Shown here one piece after another: positions 44,476-53,754 of a DNA stretch of 64,000 bases. A model generated the notes under the pieces. That model searched no databases. It was not told the DNA's origin and saw only the letters and a program-made list of their open reading frames with translations. Numbering within the stretch: position 1 is the stretch's first letter; every line of letters begins with the position of its first letter. The translations under genes were made by a program, and so were the position numbers. Origin of the DNA: G963663315 sp965116335 (lineage in GTDB: Bacteria > Pseudomonadota > Gammaproteobacteria > Arenicellales > Poriferihabitantaceae); NCBI GenBank assembly GCA_965116335.1, contig OZ220677.1, positions 558,001-622,000 on the forward strand, given 5' to 3'.

Positions 44476-45740
44476 CAAACCTCACTGTCGGCATAAAGCG
44501 GGAATCGACCGCAAAGCTCGATGACCTGGTTGCGGACTTCCTCCTCCACCGACTCATCGCCCAGGTTATCCAGCACATCACAAATCCAGCCCGCGATCTG
44601 TTTGGCCTCGCCGACCGTGAATCCGCGTGTGGTCATGGCCGGCGTACCGATACGAAGCCCACTGGTGACGAAAGGTGACTGCGGATCATTCGGCACCGTA
44701 TTCTTGTTGACCGTGATATTGGCTCTACCCAGCGCAGCGTCAGCGTCTTTTCCGGTTATGCCCTTGCCGATCAGGTTGAGCAGGAACAAATGACTGTCGG
44801 TGCCACCGGAAACAATATCGAAACCTCGCTCAAGGAATACCTCGACCATAGCCCGCGCATTATCAAGAACCTGCTGCTGATAGGCTTTGAAAGACGGGTC
44901 CAGTGCCTCCTGGAATGCCATAGCCTTGCCCGCAATGGCGTGTAGCAACGGCCCACCCTGAGTGCCGGGAAAAACCAGTGAATTGAGCTTCTTGGTAACT
45001 TGCTCATTGGCGCGCGCCATGATCATTCCACCTCTGGCACCGCGCAGTGTCTTATGGGTTGTGGTCGTAGTGACATCCGCGATGCCGACCGGGTTAGGAT
45101 ACAGACCAACTGCAACCAGTCCAGCGACATGAGCCATATCGACAAACAGATACGCCCCGACCTGATCGGCAATCTCGCGGAATCGCTGCCAATTCATGAC
45201 CCGCGAATAAGCGGAGAAACCGGCCACGATCATTTTCGGCTTATGCTCTTTGGCCAGAGATTCGACCTCATCATAATCAACCTCCCCGGTATCCGCATTC
45301 AGACCATACTGGACGGCATTGTAGAGCTTCCCGGAAAAGTTGACCGATGCCCCATGAGTCAGATGGCCGCCATGCGCCAGGCTCATACCGAGCACCGTAT
45401 CACCGGAGTCACACAAAGCCATGTAGACCGCCGCATTGGCCGATGAACCGGAATGTGGCTGCACATTCACATAATCCGCATTAAAAAGCTGTTTGGCCCG
45501 TTCAATCGCCAATGATTCGACGATATCGACATATTCACAGCCACCGTAATAACGCTTGCCGGGATAACCTTCGGCATATTTGTTAGTCAACACACTCCCC
45601 TGTACCTGAAGCACCCGTGGACTGACAAAGTTCTCCGAGGCGATCAGCTCAATATGCTCCTCCTGACGCTTCTCCTCCTGTTTGATCGCATTCCACAAGG
45701 CAGGGTCGTATTGTGCGATAGACTTTCTCTTGTCAAACAT
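44475..45740 (-). CDS. glyA: Serine hydroxymethyltransferase
   Basis: It interconverts serine and glycine, loading tetrahydrofolate with a one-carbon unit. The 421-residue PLP enzyme starts MFDKRKSIAQYDPALW and has HIELIASENFVSP, the YAEGYPGKRYYGGCE block, and the PLP lysine in TTTTHKTLRGARGG. GGAG lies before the ATG. It shares a one-base overlap with ogt. The 114 bases upstream, up to the IS target site, hold no other gene. Confidence 0.97.
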   Translation of the reverse strand: MFDKRKSIAQYDPALWNAIKQEEKRQEEHIELIASENFVSPRVLQVQGSVLTNKYAEGYPGKRYYGGCEYVDIVESLAIERAKQLFNADYVNVQPHSGSSANAAVYMALCDSGDTVLGMSLAHGGHLTHGASVNFSGKLYNAVQYGLNADTGEVDYDEVESLAKEHKPKMIVAGFSAYSRVMNWQRFREIADQVGAYLFVDMAHVAGLVAVGLYPNPVGIADVTTTTTHKTLRGARGGMIMARANEQVTKKLNSLVFPGTQGGPLLHAIAGKAMAFQEALDPSFKAYQQQVLDNARAMVEVFLERGFDIVSGGTDSHLFLLNLIGKGITGKDADAALGRANITVNKNTVPNDPQSPFVTSGLRIGTPAMTTRGFTVGEAKQIAGWICDVLDNLGDESVEEEVRNQVIELCGRFPLYADSEV

Positions 45741-45854
45741 TATTCACTCCGCATAACAGTTCCAAAACAGCAATTCACCAATATCGAAATTGAGTAATTC
45801 CGATACAGCCGATTGTATAGAAGGTATGCCAGATTTACACCAGAATTTTCTTAA

Positions 45855-47046
45855 GGAAAGTCTGATCAATACAGGTTTTGTGATGGATTTTTTATAGATT
45901 CGGGATTTCATCAGACAGGAAGGACGAAATGGACTGAAATCAGCACCCCGGAGCGGGGAAAGGCAGGGATTTTCTCTTTATTTCCCTATTTCAGGCGCAC
46001 GTAGCCTGCGGTTTCAATCTTCCAGGTTTCAACAGCACTTTCTTCGCCATCACCAGATTGCTCAAGGCACAAGCCACCACCAGTCGATGTGTGTTCTTCT
46101 CCAAACCCCGATAACGCACTTTGGTAAAACCAAACCGTCGCTTGATGATGCCAAATGAATGTTCTACCTTCGACCGTACCCGGGACTTGGTGCGATTCAT
46201 TGCGCGTTCCTTCTCCGTCAACTTTCGATTACGCGCCCCCTTCGCCTGGGTAAAGTCCTTCGCATCCGGCGCCACCCTTGCAATCACCGCCTTCTGACCC
46301 GTATACGCCGAATCTCCCCATACACGAGTCTCTTTCCCATGCAAAAGAACAGGCAGAACCTGTGAATCATGAACATTCGCTGGCGTAGCCGCTACCGAGT
46401 GAATCAACTTGCTGTGACTGTCTACACCAATATGGGCCTTCATGCCAAAGTGCCATTGGTTGCCCTTGCGCGTGGAGTGCATCTGTGGGTCTCGTGCTTT
46501 CTCCCGGTTCTTGGTCGAACTCGGCGCCTCGATAATACTGGCGTCTACAATCGTGCCTCGCTTCACTGCCAGTCCGTTCTCGCCCAAATACTCATTGACC
46601 AGAACAAACAACCGCCTCCCCAGATTGTGCTTCTCCATCAAATGACGAAACTTGCAAATCGTGGTCTCATCCGGCGCAGGTTCCCGACCCAGATCAATAC
46701 CCGCAAAACAGCGCATACAACGAGAATCATATAACGCTTCTTCAACCGCCGGATCCGAAAGATTGAACCAGTGTTGCAAAAAGTGAATACGCAACATCCG
46801 ATCTATTCCAATCGGCCTGCGCCCCGCTCCTTTGGGTTGCGGATAAAAGGGTTCAATCACCGCACACAAATCCGACCACGGAATCACTTCCTCCATCTCT
46901 TCCAGAAAACGCTCCTTGCGTGTCCTCTTACTGTATTTATCAAACCCAATCTCAGAAAATGTGCTCTGGCGCATCATGAAATATCTCCAGCCATAAAAAA
47001 TGAAAAAAATCATTATACAATAGAGGATCAATTAATCAGAGATTCC
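45855..47046 (-). mobile_element. Complete IS5-family insertion sequence (1192 bp)
   Basis: The ends are 16-bp inverted repeats matching at 13 positions: GGAAAGTCTGATCAAT at the left (45855-45870) and the complement of GGAATCTCTGATTAAT at the right (47031-47046). They are flanked by a TTAA duplication (45851-45854 and 47047-47050), which fits the YTAR target rule of the IS5 subgroup. Length is close to the 1195 bp of IS5. One transposase gene fills it, intact. Confidence 0.9.
45991..46977 (-). CDS. IS5-family transposase
   Basis: The 328-residue DDE transposase begins MMRQSTFSEIGFDKYSKRTR. The N-terminal DUF772-type domain includes FYPQPKGAGRRPIGIDRMLR and ALYDSRCMRCFAGIDL. The catalytic Asp residues lie in VDASIIEAPSSTKN and WGDSAYTGQKA, and the Glu in RSKVEHSFGIIKRRFGF. 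The frame extends 18 codons upstream without a better start. No frameshift or stop is seen, so the element may be active. Confidence 0.93.
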   Translation of the reverse strand: MMRQSTFSEIGFDKYSKRTRKERFLEEMEEVIPWSDLCAVIEPFYPQPKGAGRRPIGIDRMLRIHFLQHWFNLSDPAVEEALYDSRCMRCFAGIDLGREPAPDETTICKFRHLMEKHNLGRRLFVLVNEYLGENGLAVKRGTIVDASIIEAPSSTKNREKARDPQMHSTRKGNQWHFGMKAHIGVDSHSKLIHSVAATPANVHDSQVLPVLLHGKETRVWGDSAYTGQKAVIARVAPDAKDFTQAKGARNRKLTEKERAMNRTKSRVRSKVEHSFGIIKRRFGFTKVRYRGLEKNTHRLVVACALSNLVMAKKVLLKPGRLKPQATCA

Positions 47047-47149
47047 TTAATAAGTCCGCAGGCGACCACTCCCCCCGCACAGCGCAGCGCTTGCACATAA
47101 TCACATTGGGTGGCATGATGGCTGAAACCTTCCTCAAAGAACACGGATA

Positions 47150-48712
47150 ATGAATCGCCATAAACTCCCCATCGGTATCCAGTCCTTCCGCGCCATTCGG
47201 GAACAGGACTGCTACTATGTCGACAAGACGCCACATATCCAGCGGCTGGTCGAAATGGGGAGTTTCTATTTCCTGTCTCGCCCGCGCCGCTTCGGCAAGA
47301 GTCTGCTGATCGATACATTACAGGAACTGTTCGAGGGCAATGAAGCACTTTTTCAGGGGTTGCATATCCATCAACACTGGGATTGGTCGGTCAAACATCC
47401 CGTGGTGCGATTGAGCTTTGATGGCAAGTACAACGAACCGGGCAATCTTAACAATAACATCATCAGCCAGTTGACACTGATCGAGCAGGATGCTGGTCTG
47501 GGAGCGGCAGAACATCTCGCTGGCCCGGAACGACTCCAGCATCTTCTGCGTAATCTTCATCGATCCACCGGCCAACAGGCTGTAGTACTGGTAGACGAAT
47601 ACGACAAGCCCATTCTGGATGTACTGGATAACCCGGAACTGGCTAAAGCCAATCGGGATTACCTGAGAGGTTTCTACGGCATTATCAAGGGCAGTGCCCG
47701 GGATGTCCGCTTCGTCTTCGTCACCGGCATCAGTATGTTCTCGAAAGTAAGTTTGTTCTCCGGTCTCAACAATCTCCTGAATATCAGTCTGGATCCGAGA
47801 TATGCCACTATTTGCGGCTATACCGACAGAGACCTCGATACTGTATTCGCCCCGGAGTTACCCGGCCTGGACCGGGATCAAATCCGTAAATGGTATAACG
47901 GCTATCATTGGCTCGGAGAGGAGAAACTCTATAATCCATTTGATCTGTTGCTGTTGTTCAACAGTCACCAGTTCGAGGCACACTGGTTCGAGACCGGTTC
48001 CCCAACCTTCTTGTTCCGTATGATGGTAGAGCGGGAAGTCAGTCCACTGGAACTGGAGAATCGGACGACGAACGCCGCCGAGTTATCAAAGTTCGATGTG
48101 GATGACATCACCATTGATGCCCTGTTGTTCCAGACCGGCTACTTGACCCTTGTCGAACGAGAATGGGATGGTGCACGAACTCTCTACACGCTGGATTATC
48201 CGAACTTCGAGGTACGCCAGAGTCTGAACTATGGATTGCTCGGCTATATCACAGGACGCAGAATCGAAACAGCGGATGATGGCAAGGTACTGGCGCGTCT
48301 GCTGGTAGCCAATGACTTCGATGGATTCACAGAGCATCTGCAATCCTTCTTCGCCGGGATTCCGTATCAGTGGCAGGGTACTCAGAGTCCGGCTCGATAT
48401 GAAGCCTGGTATGCGGGGATGTTATATGCCTGCTTTTGTACGATTGGTCTTACCCTTCGGGTAGAGGATTCCACCAGCCGGGGTCGGGCAGATATGGTGG
48501 TATTGCATGGAGATCAGGTATTCGTATTTGAGTTCAAGATGTCGGATACAGACAGCAATAGTGAGGATACGGCACAACAGGCGATTGAACAGATACAGGA
48601 GAAGGGTTATGCCGACAAGTACCGCAGCCAAAACCAACCCATCCATCTGATCGGCATAGCATTCAGTACACAACAACGGAATCTGGCCGCAGTGAAGGTA
48701 ATCCCGGCCTGA
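47150..48712 (+). CDS. AAA-ATPase-like / PD-(D/E)XK nuclease-superfamily protein
   Basis: The 520-residue protein starts with PIGIQSFRAIREQDCYYVDKT, the hallmark of the AAA-ATPase_like plus DUF1703 family. A P-loop variant SRPRRFGKSLL sits at 43-53, and the Walker B-like VVLVDEYDKPILD follows. The C-terminus GRADMVVLHGDQVFVFEFKM carries the D...ExK nuclease pattern. The family is often found in many copies in symbionts and anaerobes; its function is unknown. It begins 100 bases after the IS5 element and is followed by repeat cluster 4. Confidence 0.88.
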   Translation: MNRHKLPIGIQSFRAIREQDCYYVDKTPHIQRLVEMGSFYFLSRPRRFGKSLLIDTLQELFEGNEALFQGLHIHQHWDWSVKHPVVRLSFDGKYNEPGNLNNNIISQLTLIEQDAGLGAAEHLAGPERLQHLLRNLHRSTGQQAVVLVDEYDKPILDVLDNPELAKANRDYLRGFYGIIKGSARDVRFVFVTGISMFSKVSLFSGLNNLLNISLDPRYATICGYTDRDLDTVFAPELPGLDRDQIRKWYNGYHWLGEEKLYNPFDLLLLFNSHQFEAHWFETGSPTFLFRMMVEREVSPLELENRTTNAAELSKFDVDDITIDALLFQTGYLTLVEREWDGARTLYTLDYPNFEVRQSLNYGLLGYITGRRIETADDGKVLARLLVANDFDGFTEHLQSFFAGIPYQWQGTQSPARYEAWYAGMLYACFCTIGLTLRVEDSTSRGRADMVVLHGDQVFVFEFKMSDTDSNSEDTAQQAIEQIQEKGYADKYRSQNQPIHLIGIAFSTQQRNLAAVKVIPA

Positions 48713-48714
48713 AA

Positions 48715-49190
48715 ACCTCGTCCAACCCAATCCCCCCACCCGCTCCCCGGCGGGCTTCGCCCTTGTATCGCGGACTTCCCCCTCAAGGGGGGAGTGATTT
48801 CAACGCCCCAGTCATTCCGTCATTCCAGCGGATGCAGGAATCCACAACCATTCGGATGGTGTACTTACTGTCATCGTAGGGACAGGCCTCTGTGCCTGTC
48901 CGCTATCGTTGATACCTGTTTCATCCATTCGCGGGAGGGCACGGAGACCCTCCCCTACAACATCATTTCGATCCATGTATCCAAATCATTCCCCCCGCAG
49001 GCCAGGGAATCCAACCCGACAATCATTCCCCCCTTGAGGGGGAATCCAATCCGCAAACGGATTGGATGGGGGGACACAACCGTCATCGCACGCCCCAACC
49101 ATCGTCTTTCCCTTGATAAGCGGGAATCCACAACCATTCAGATACTGTGCTTACTGTCATCGTAGGGGAGGGTCTTGTACCCTCCCGCAA
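48715..49190. repeat. Composite repeat cluster 4
   Basis: In the gap 48713-49430. It contains the CCCACCCGCTCCCCGGCGGG module (48727-48775), a CCCCTCAAGGGG palindrome (48779), a MITE-like unit 48874-48959 with the ACAGGCCTCTGTGCCTGT inner variant, palindromes near 48990 and 49029 and a half unit at 49160-49190. No credible gene is present. Confidence 0.85.
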
Positions 49191-49299
49191 CCGCCGGAAC
49201 CTGTAATTACCGATGCGTAGAGCCATCCACCGGGCGAACATAACCCGCCTGCTGACGAGAACCAAAAGCAAGATCAAACTGTAGAGGAAAACTGTTAAG

Positions 49300-49344
49300 A
49301 GCAAATAGACTTGTCCGGTTTTATAGCAAATGAATTGTCCGCTT
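49300..49344 (+). repeat. Pair of 20-base direct repeats upstream of hsdR
   Basis: AGCAAATAGACTTGTCCGGTT (49300-49320) and AGCAAATGAATTGTCCGCTT (49325-49344) are imperfect direct repeats in the otherwise featureless stretch 49191-49430. They may be operator half-sites for the restriction operon or the remnant end of an insertion sequence; neither is shown. Confidence 0.4.
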
Positions 49345-49430
49345 GTGGCGTGATGTAATGATGCCGTGATTGATGTATGATTACAGCAATTACAGATTCA
49401 GGGATATTTCGTGTGTGTACGGGCCGCGAG

Positions 49431-50894
49431 ATGTCAGCAAAAAATGAGCTTCCTTTCATTGCAATGACCACTGCCGAACACGAGCTTGAAAAGTCCCTTA
49501 TTGAGAGATTACAAGACCTCAAGTACGAGTATCGCCCGGACATCCATGATCGGGCCGCGCTGGAAGCGAACTTCAGGAAAAAGTTCGAGGCCCTGAACCG
49601 CGTCACTCTGACTGACAGCGAGTTCCAGCGACTGCTCAGTGAGATTGTCACGCCGGATGTGTACCAATCCGCTCGCACTTTACGCAATCGGGAAGCGTTC
49701 GTCCGCGATGACGGCACCCCGCTCAACTACACGCTGGTCAATACCAAGGACTGGTGCAAGAACAGCTTCGAGGTCGTCAATCAACTCCGCATCAATACCG
49801 ACTACAGCTATCACCGCTACGATGTGATACTCCTGATTAACGGCGTTCCCGTGGTTCAGATTGAATTGAAGACACTGGAGATCAGCCCGCGCAAGGCGAT
49901 GCAACAAATCGTCAAATACAAGAATGATCCCGGTAACGGATATACCCGGACATTGCTCTGTTTCGTCCAGCTTTTTATCGTCAGCAACCGTACCGATACG
50001 CAGTACTTCGCCAATAATAATGCGGAGCATTTCAAGTTCGATGCGGATGAGCAGTTCCTGCCGGTCTACCAGTTCGCGGACAGGAGCAACAACCCAATCA
50101 ATCACTTGTACGACTTCGCCGAACAATTCCTCGCCAAGTGCACACTCGCTGAAATGATCAGCAAATACATGGTTCTGGTCGCGACCGAGAAGAAAATCCT
50201 GATGATGCGTCCGTACCAGATTTACGCGGTCGAAGCGATTGTCGACTGCATTGACCAGAATTGTGGCAATGGTTATATCTGGCATACCACCGGATCGGGC
50301 AAGACGCTCACCTCCTTCAAGGCGTCCACGCTGCTCAAGACCAACGAGAGTATTCACAAATGCCTGTTTGTCGTGGATCGCAAGGACCTGGACCGCCAGA
50401 CCCGGGACGAGTTCAATCGGTTCCAGGAGAATTGCGTAGAGGAAAATACCAATACCGAGACGCTGGTCCGTCGCCTCCTGTCCGACCACTACGAGGACAA
50501 GATCATCGTCACCACCATCCAGAAACTCGGCCTCGCTCTGGACGAAAACAGCAAACACAATAAGCCAAATACCGCTCGCGGGGGGGGGGGGGGGGGGGGG
50601 CGACCTTCAAGCAACGCCTCAAGCCACTGCGCGACCAGCGCATGGTATTCATCTTCGACGAGTGCCATCGATCACAGTTCGGCGAGAACCACAAGGCCAT
50701 CAAGGAATTCTTCCCGAACTCCCAGCTGTTCGGCTTCACCGGCACCCCGATCTTCGAGCAGAACACCACCGCCAGGCAGATTGAGGGAGATGTCGCCACC
50801 CTCCGAACTACCGCAGATATTTTTCAGAAGGAACTCCACGCCTACACCATCACCCATGCGATTGAAGATCGGAACGTCCTTCGCTTCCATGTAG
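49431..50894 (+). CDS. hsdR: Type I restriction enzyme HsdR, N-terminal part (frame broken at poly-G)
   Basis: HsdR is the translocase and nuclease subunit. The product reads correctly to residue about 383 and then runs through seven glycines into an unrelated Ser/Thr-rich tail ending at 50894. The correct part has the HsdR_N domain (DLKYEYRPDIHDRAALEANF), the nuclease motif YDVILLINGVPVVQIELK (D...ExK) and Walker A WHTTGSGKTLTSFK. The start at 49431 (MSAKNELPF) is one of several; an internal ATG at 49464 matches many relatives. The frame would rejoin the C-terminal part at 50600 if the G run were 19 or 22 long rather than 21. Confidence 0.85.
   Translation: MSAKNELPFIAMTTAEHELEKSLIERLQDLKYEYRPDIHDRAALEANFRKKFEALNRVTLTDSEFQRLLSEIVTPDVYQSARTLRNREAFVRDDGTPLNYTLVNTKDWCKNSFEVVNQLRINTDYSYHRYDVILLINGVPVVQIELKTLEISPRKAMQQIVKYKNDPGNGYTRTLLCFVQLFIVSNRTDTQYFANNNAEHFKFDADEQFLPVYQFADRSNNPINHLYDFAEQFLAKCTLAEMISKYMVLVATEKKILMMRPYQIYAVEAIVDCIDQNCGNGYIWHTTGSGKTLTSFKASTLLKTNESIHKCLFVVDRKDLDRQTRDEFNRFQENCVEENTNTETLVRRLLSDHYEDKIIVTTIQKLGLALDENSKHNKPNTARGGGGGGGRPSSNASSHCATSAWYSSSTSAIDHSSARTTRPSRNSSRTPSCSASPAPRSSSRTPPPGRLREMSPPSELPQIFFRRNSTPTPSPMRLKIGTSFASM
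50580..50600 (+). repeat. Homopolymer of 21 G inside hsdR
   Basis: An unbroken run of 21 G between C at 50579 and C at 50601, at a loop between Walker A and the DECH box of HsdR. It is the exact point where the two halves of the gene change frame. Long G tracts are classical slipped-strand contingency sites, but they are also difficult to sequence and assemble. Confidence 0.95.
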
Positions 50895-52507
50895 ATTACT
50901 ACAAGCCGAAAGAACCTTCATCGGCAAAGCCCGGCCAGATTCTCAAAAAAGAGGCAGTCGTCCAGGCCATCCTCGACAAGCACGATGCCGCGACCGGAGA
51001 GCGTCGCTTCAATGCGCTGCTCGCTACCGCCTCGATCAACGATGCCATCGAGTACTACGATACCTTCAAGAGGCTCCGGGTCGAACAGCAGTTCGCCGGG
51101 TCCGGAGAGCGTCCGCTAAAGATTGCCGCCGTATTCTCTCCACCTGCGGAGGGCAACCGCGAGGTTCAGCAAATCCAGGAAGACCTGCCGCAGGAGAAGG
51201 AAGACAACCGGCACGACCCGGAGGGCAAGAAGGCTGCACTCCAGGCTATAATCGCCGATTACAATGAGCAGTACGGCGCCAATCACGACCTGAGTCACTT
51301 CGATCTCTACTATCAGGATGTTCAGAAGCGCATCAAGGATCAGGAGTTCGCCAACGCCGATTTACCAGGAAAGGGCACCGAGAAGATCGACATTACCATC
51401 GTCGTCGATATGCTTCTTACCGGCTTCGATGCCAGATACCTGAACACGCTCTACGTCGACAAGAACCTCAAACATCACGGGCTGATTCAGGCATTCTCGC
51501 GTACCAATCGCGTGCTCAACGCGACCAAGCCCTACGGACATATTCTCGACTTCCGCCAGCAGCAGGAGCGTGTCGATACCGCTATCGCTCTTTTCTCCGG
51601 CGAGCGCGGAGACCGCGCCCGTGAGATTTGGCTGGTTGACAAGGCGCCGGTCGTTATCGACAACTTCCAGCAGGCTGTCACTGACCTCGGTGAGTTTATG
51701 CAGTCGCAGGGGCTGGAAGCCAGCCCCCATCAGGTCAACAGCCTGATGGGTGACGATGCTCGTGTCCAGTTCATCAAGCGTTTCAAGGAAGTGCAGAAAT
51801 TACAGGTACAACTGGATCAATACACCGACCTCACCGACCAGCAGCGCGAGCAGATTGAACAGGCTATGCCCAGAGACGACCTCCGCGCCTTCAAGGCCGC
51901 TTATATCGACACCGCCAAGCGTCTGAGGAACCAGCAGGGTAAGCCCGGAGTGGATGGCGAGTCGACCAACCCCGATGTTGATCAGCTGGATTTCGGCTTC
52001 GCCCTGTTCGCCTCCGCCGTCATCGACTACGACTACATCATGAAACTCATTGCCAAGTATTCGAGCCAGGACCCGAAGAAGGTACAGATCAGCCGAGAGC
52101 AACTGATCGGACTGATTGAGTCGGATGCCAAGTTCCTGGGAGTGCGGGAGGAGATTACCGAGTATGTCGGCTCACTCAAGCAGGGCGAAGGGCTGGATGA
52201 AAACGCCATTCGCGCTGGATACGCGCAATTCAAATCGGAGAAGCAAGCCAGGGAAATCGCCGACCTGGCCCGCGATCACGGGCTGACGAACGAGTCCCTG
52301 TCGGCTTTCGTCGACAATACCCTGCAACGCATGATCCTGGACGGCGACCGGCTCACTGAACTGATGGAGCCGATCAGCTCTGGCTGGCGTGATCGTTGTG
52401 AAAGGGAACGCGCCCTGATGGATGACCTCGTGCCAGTGCTGAACAAGCGGGCGGAAGGTCGGGATATATCGGGACTCAATGCCTATGAGCAGGCGGGAGG
52501 AGCGTGA
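50642..52507 (+). CDS. hsdR: Type I restriction enzyme HsdR, C-terminal part
   Basis: The first ATG in the downstream frame is at 50642, but homology begins at the end of the G run (TFKQRLKPLRDQRMVF). It carries the DEAD-type motif FIFDECHRSQFGENH, motif III GFTGTPIFE, motif V/VI (DMLLTGFDARYLNTLYVD and LIQAFSRTNRVLN) and the C-terminal helical domain that binds HsdM/HsdS. With the N-terminal part it makes a full-length HsdR of about 1025 residues. No other damage is seen. The stop overlaps the hsdS ATG by one base (TGATG), so HsdS made from this mRNA may depend on translation of this segment. Confidence 0.88.
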   Translation: MVFIFDECHRSQFGENHKAIKEFFPNSQLFGFTGTPIFEQNTTARQIEGDVATLRTTADIFQKELHAYTITHAIEDRNVLRFHVDYYKPKEPSSAKPGQILKKEAVVQAILDKHDAATGERRFNALLATASINDAIEYYDTFKRLRVEQQFAGSGERPLKIAAVFSPPAEGNREVQQIQEDLPQEKEDNRHDPEGKKAALQAIIADYNEQYGANHDLSHFDLYYQDVQKRIKDQEFANADLPGKGTEKIDITIVVDMLLTGFDARYLNTLYVDKNLKHHGLIQAFSRTNRVLNATKPYGHILDFRQQQERVDTAIALFSGERGDRAREIWLVDKAPVVIDNFQQAVTDLGEFMQSQGLEASPHQVNSLMGDDARVQFIKRFKEVQKLQVQLDQYTDLTDQQREQIEQAMPRDDLRAFKAAYIDTAKRLRNQQGKPGVDGESTNPDVDQLDFGFALFASAVIDYDYIMKLIAKYSSQDPKKVQISREQLIGLIESDAKFLGVREEITEYVGSLKQGEGLDENAIRAGYAQFKSEKQAREIADLARDHGLTNESLSAFVDNTLQRMILDGDRLTELMEPISSGWRDRCERERALMDDLVPVLNKRAEGRDISGLNAYEQAGGA

Positions 52508-53754
52508 TGATGATCGAAAAGTCATCGCCACTTGTACCGAAGCTGCGGTTTCCGGAGTTTCGGGAGGCCCTGCCATGGTCCATTGAGACGCTAGGACGCC
52601 TATTTAATGAGAGAAAAGAGACTGGCTTTTCTGAACTGCCGTTGCTGTCGGTCACAGATCAGGACGGAGTTATTCCCCAGGAAAAGACAAACCGGAAGAA
52701 CACTTCAAACTCGAACAAATCCAAGTATTTAAGAGTCGTTCCAGGAGACATTGCTTATAACACGATGCGAATGTGGGAAGGTCGAAGCGCACGTGTTGGT
52801 ATGGAAGGAGTGATAAGCCCTGCTTACACAGTATGTCAACCAAACGTGGGAACCAATAGCTACTTCTTTGCCTACTATTTCAAAACTAGACCTCTGATAG
52901 AACAATTCAGAAAATACTCACAAGGCTTAGTCAAAGACACCTTAAACCTGAAGTATGAGCCGTTCTCACTCATATCAGTTGGTTTCCCGTCGCCCAATGA
53001 GCAACAGAATATCGCCGACTGCCTCGGCTCGCTGGACGATCTGATCGCGGCGGAGGGTAGGAAGCTAGAAGCCCTGCGGCAGCACAAGCAAGGACTGATG
53101 CAGCAGCTATTCCCCCAGCCCGGTGAGACCGTGCCGAAACTGCGTTTTCCTGAGTTTCGGGATTTATCGGCATGGAAACTAAAGCCGCTTGGATCTCTTG
53201 GTACGTTCATGAGGGGGTTGACCTATAGCTCTAATGACGTTGCTAAAGAGGGGCTTACAGTGTTGCGTTCGAGCAACATTCAAGACGGACGACTCGTACT
53301 CGACTCGGATCTAGTCCATATTGGAAAAAGCTGCCCACCAAGTCTATTGCTCCAAGATGGTGATGTCGCAATCTGTATGTCGAATGGAAGCAAGATATTG
53401 GTCGGTAAAAGTGCCGAATACAAGGGTGGATATATTGGTAATGTGACTGTCGGTGCGTTCTGTTCAATCTTCCGCGCATCGTTAGATTTCGCCAAGATCA
53501 TATTCAAGACACCACAATATATAGATTTCATCGCCCGCGAAATCTCAGGCGGCAATATTAATAATTTAAAGAATTCGGATCTTGAGGAGTTTAAGTTTCC
53601 TGTCCCTGCGGATAAGAACGAACAGCATAAGATCGCCGACTGTATCGGCTCGTTGGACGATCTGATCGCAGCAGAGAACCAGAGGCTCGAAGCCTTGCGA
53701 CAGCACAAACAAGGACTCATGCAGAAGATGTTTCCTGAACTGGAGAGGAAATGA
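52507..53754 (+). CDS. hsdS: Type I restriction enzyme specificity subunit HsdS
   Basis: HsdS picks the two half-sites of the target. The 415-residue protein has two target-recognition domains separated by two nearly identical conserved regions. Each half opens with VPKLRFPEFR (about residues 10 and 210) and closes with a coiled segment IADCLGSLDDLIAAE...LEALRQHKQGLMQ (about 172-203 and 377-408). The repeated DNA (around 53000-53110 and 53625-53735) could recombine and swap domains. GGAGGAG precedes the ATG at 52507. The stop overlaps prrC by four bases. Confidence 0.93.
   Translation: MMIEKSSPLVPKLRFPEFREALPWSIETLGRLFNERKETGFSELPLLSVTDQDGVIPQEKTNRKNTSNSNKSKYLRVVPGDIAYNTMRMWEGRSARVGMEGVISPAYTVCQPNVGTNSYFFAYYFKTRPLIEQFRKYSQGLVKDTLNLKYEPFSLISVGFPSPNEQQNIADCLGSLDDLIAAEGRKLEALRQHKQGLMQQLFPQPGETVPKLRFPEFRDLSAWKLKPLGSLGTFMRGLTYSSNDVAKEGLTVLRSSNIQDGRLVLDSDLVHIGKSCPPSLLLQDGDVAICMSNGSKILVGKSAEYKGGYIGNVTVGAFCSIFRASLDFAKIIFKTPQYIDFIAREISGGNINNLKNSDLEEFKFPVPADKNEQHKIADCIGSLDDLIAAENQRLEALRQHKQGLMQKMFPELERK

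Noticed and set aside
45781..45840. TACAATCGGCTGTA-type inverted repeat upstream of glyA as an operator
   Set aside because: Arms of only four to six bases; no matching regulator or repeated site, so not supported.
49680..50558. Minus-strand open frame of 292 codons opposite hsdR
   Set aside because: Antisense to the conserved HsdR N-terminal and nuclease domains; no independent signals.
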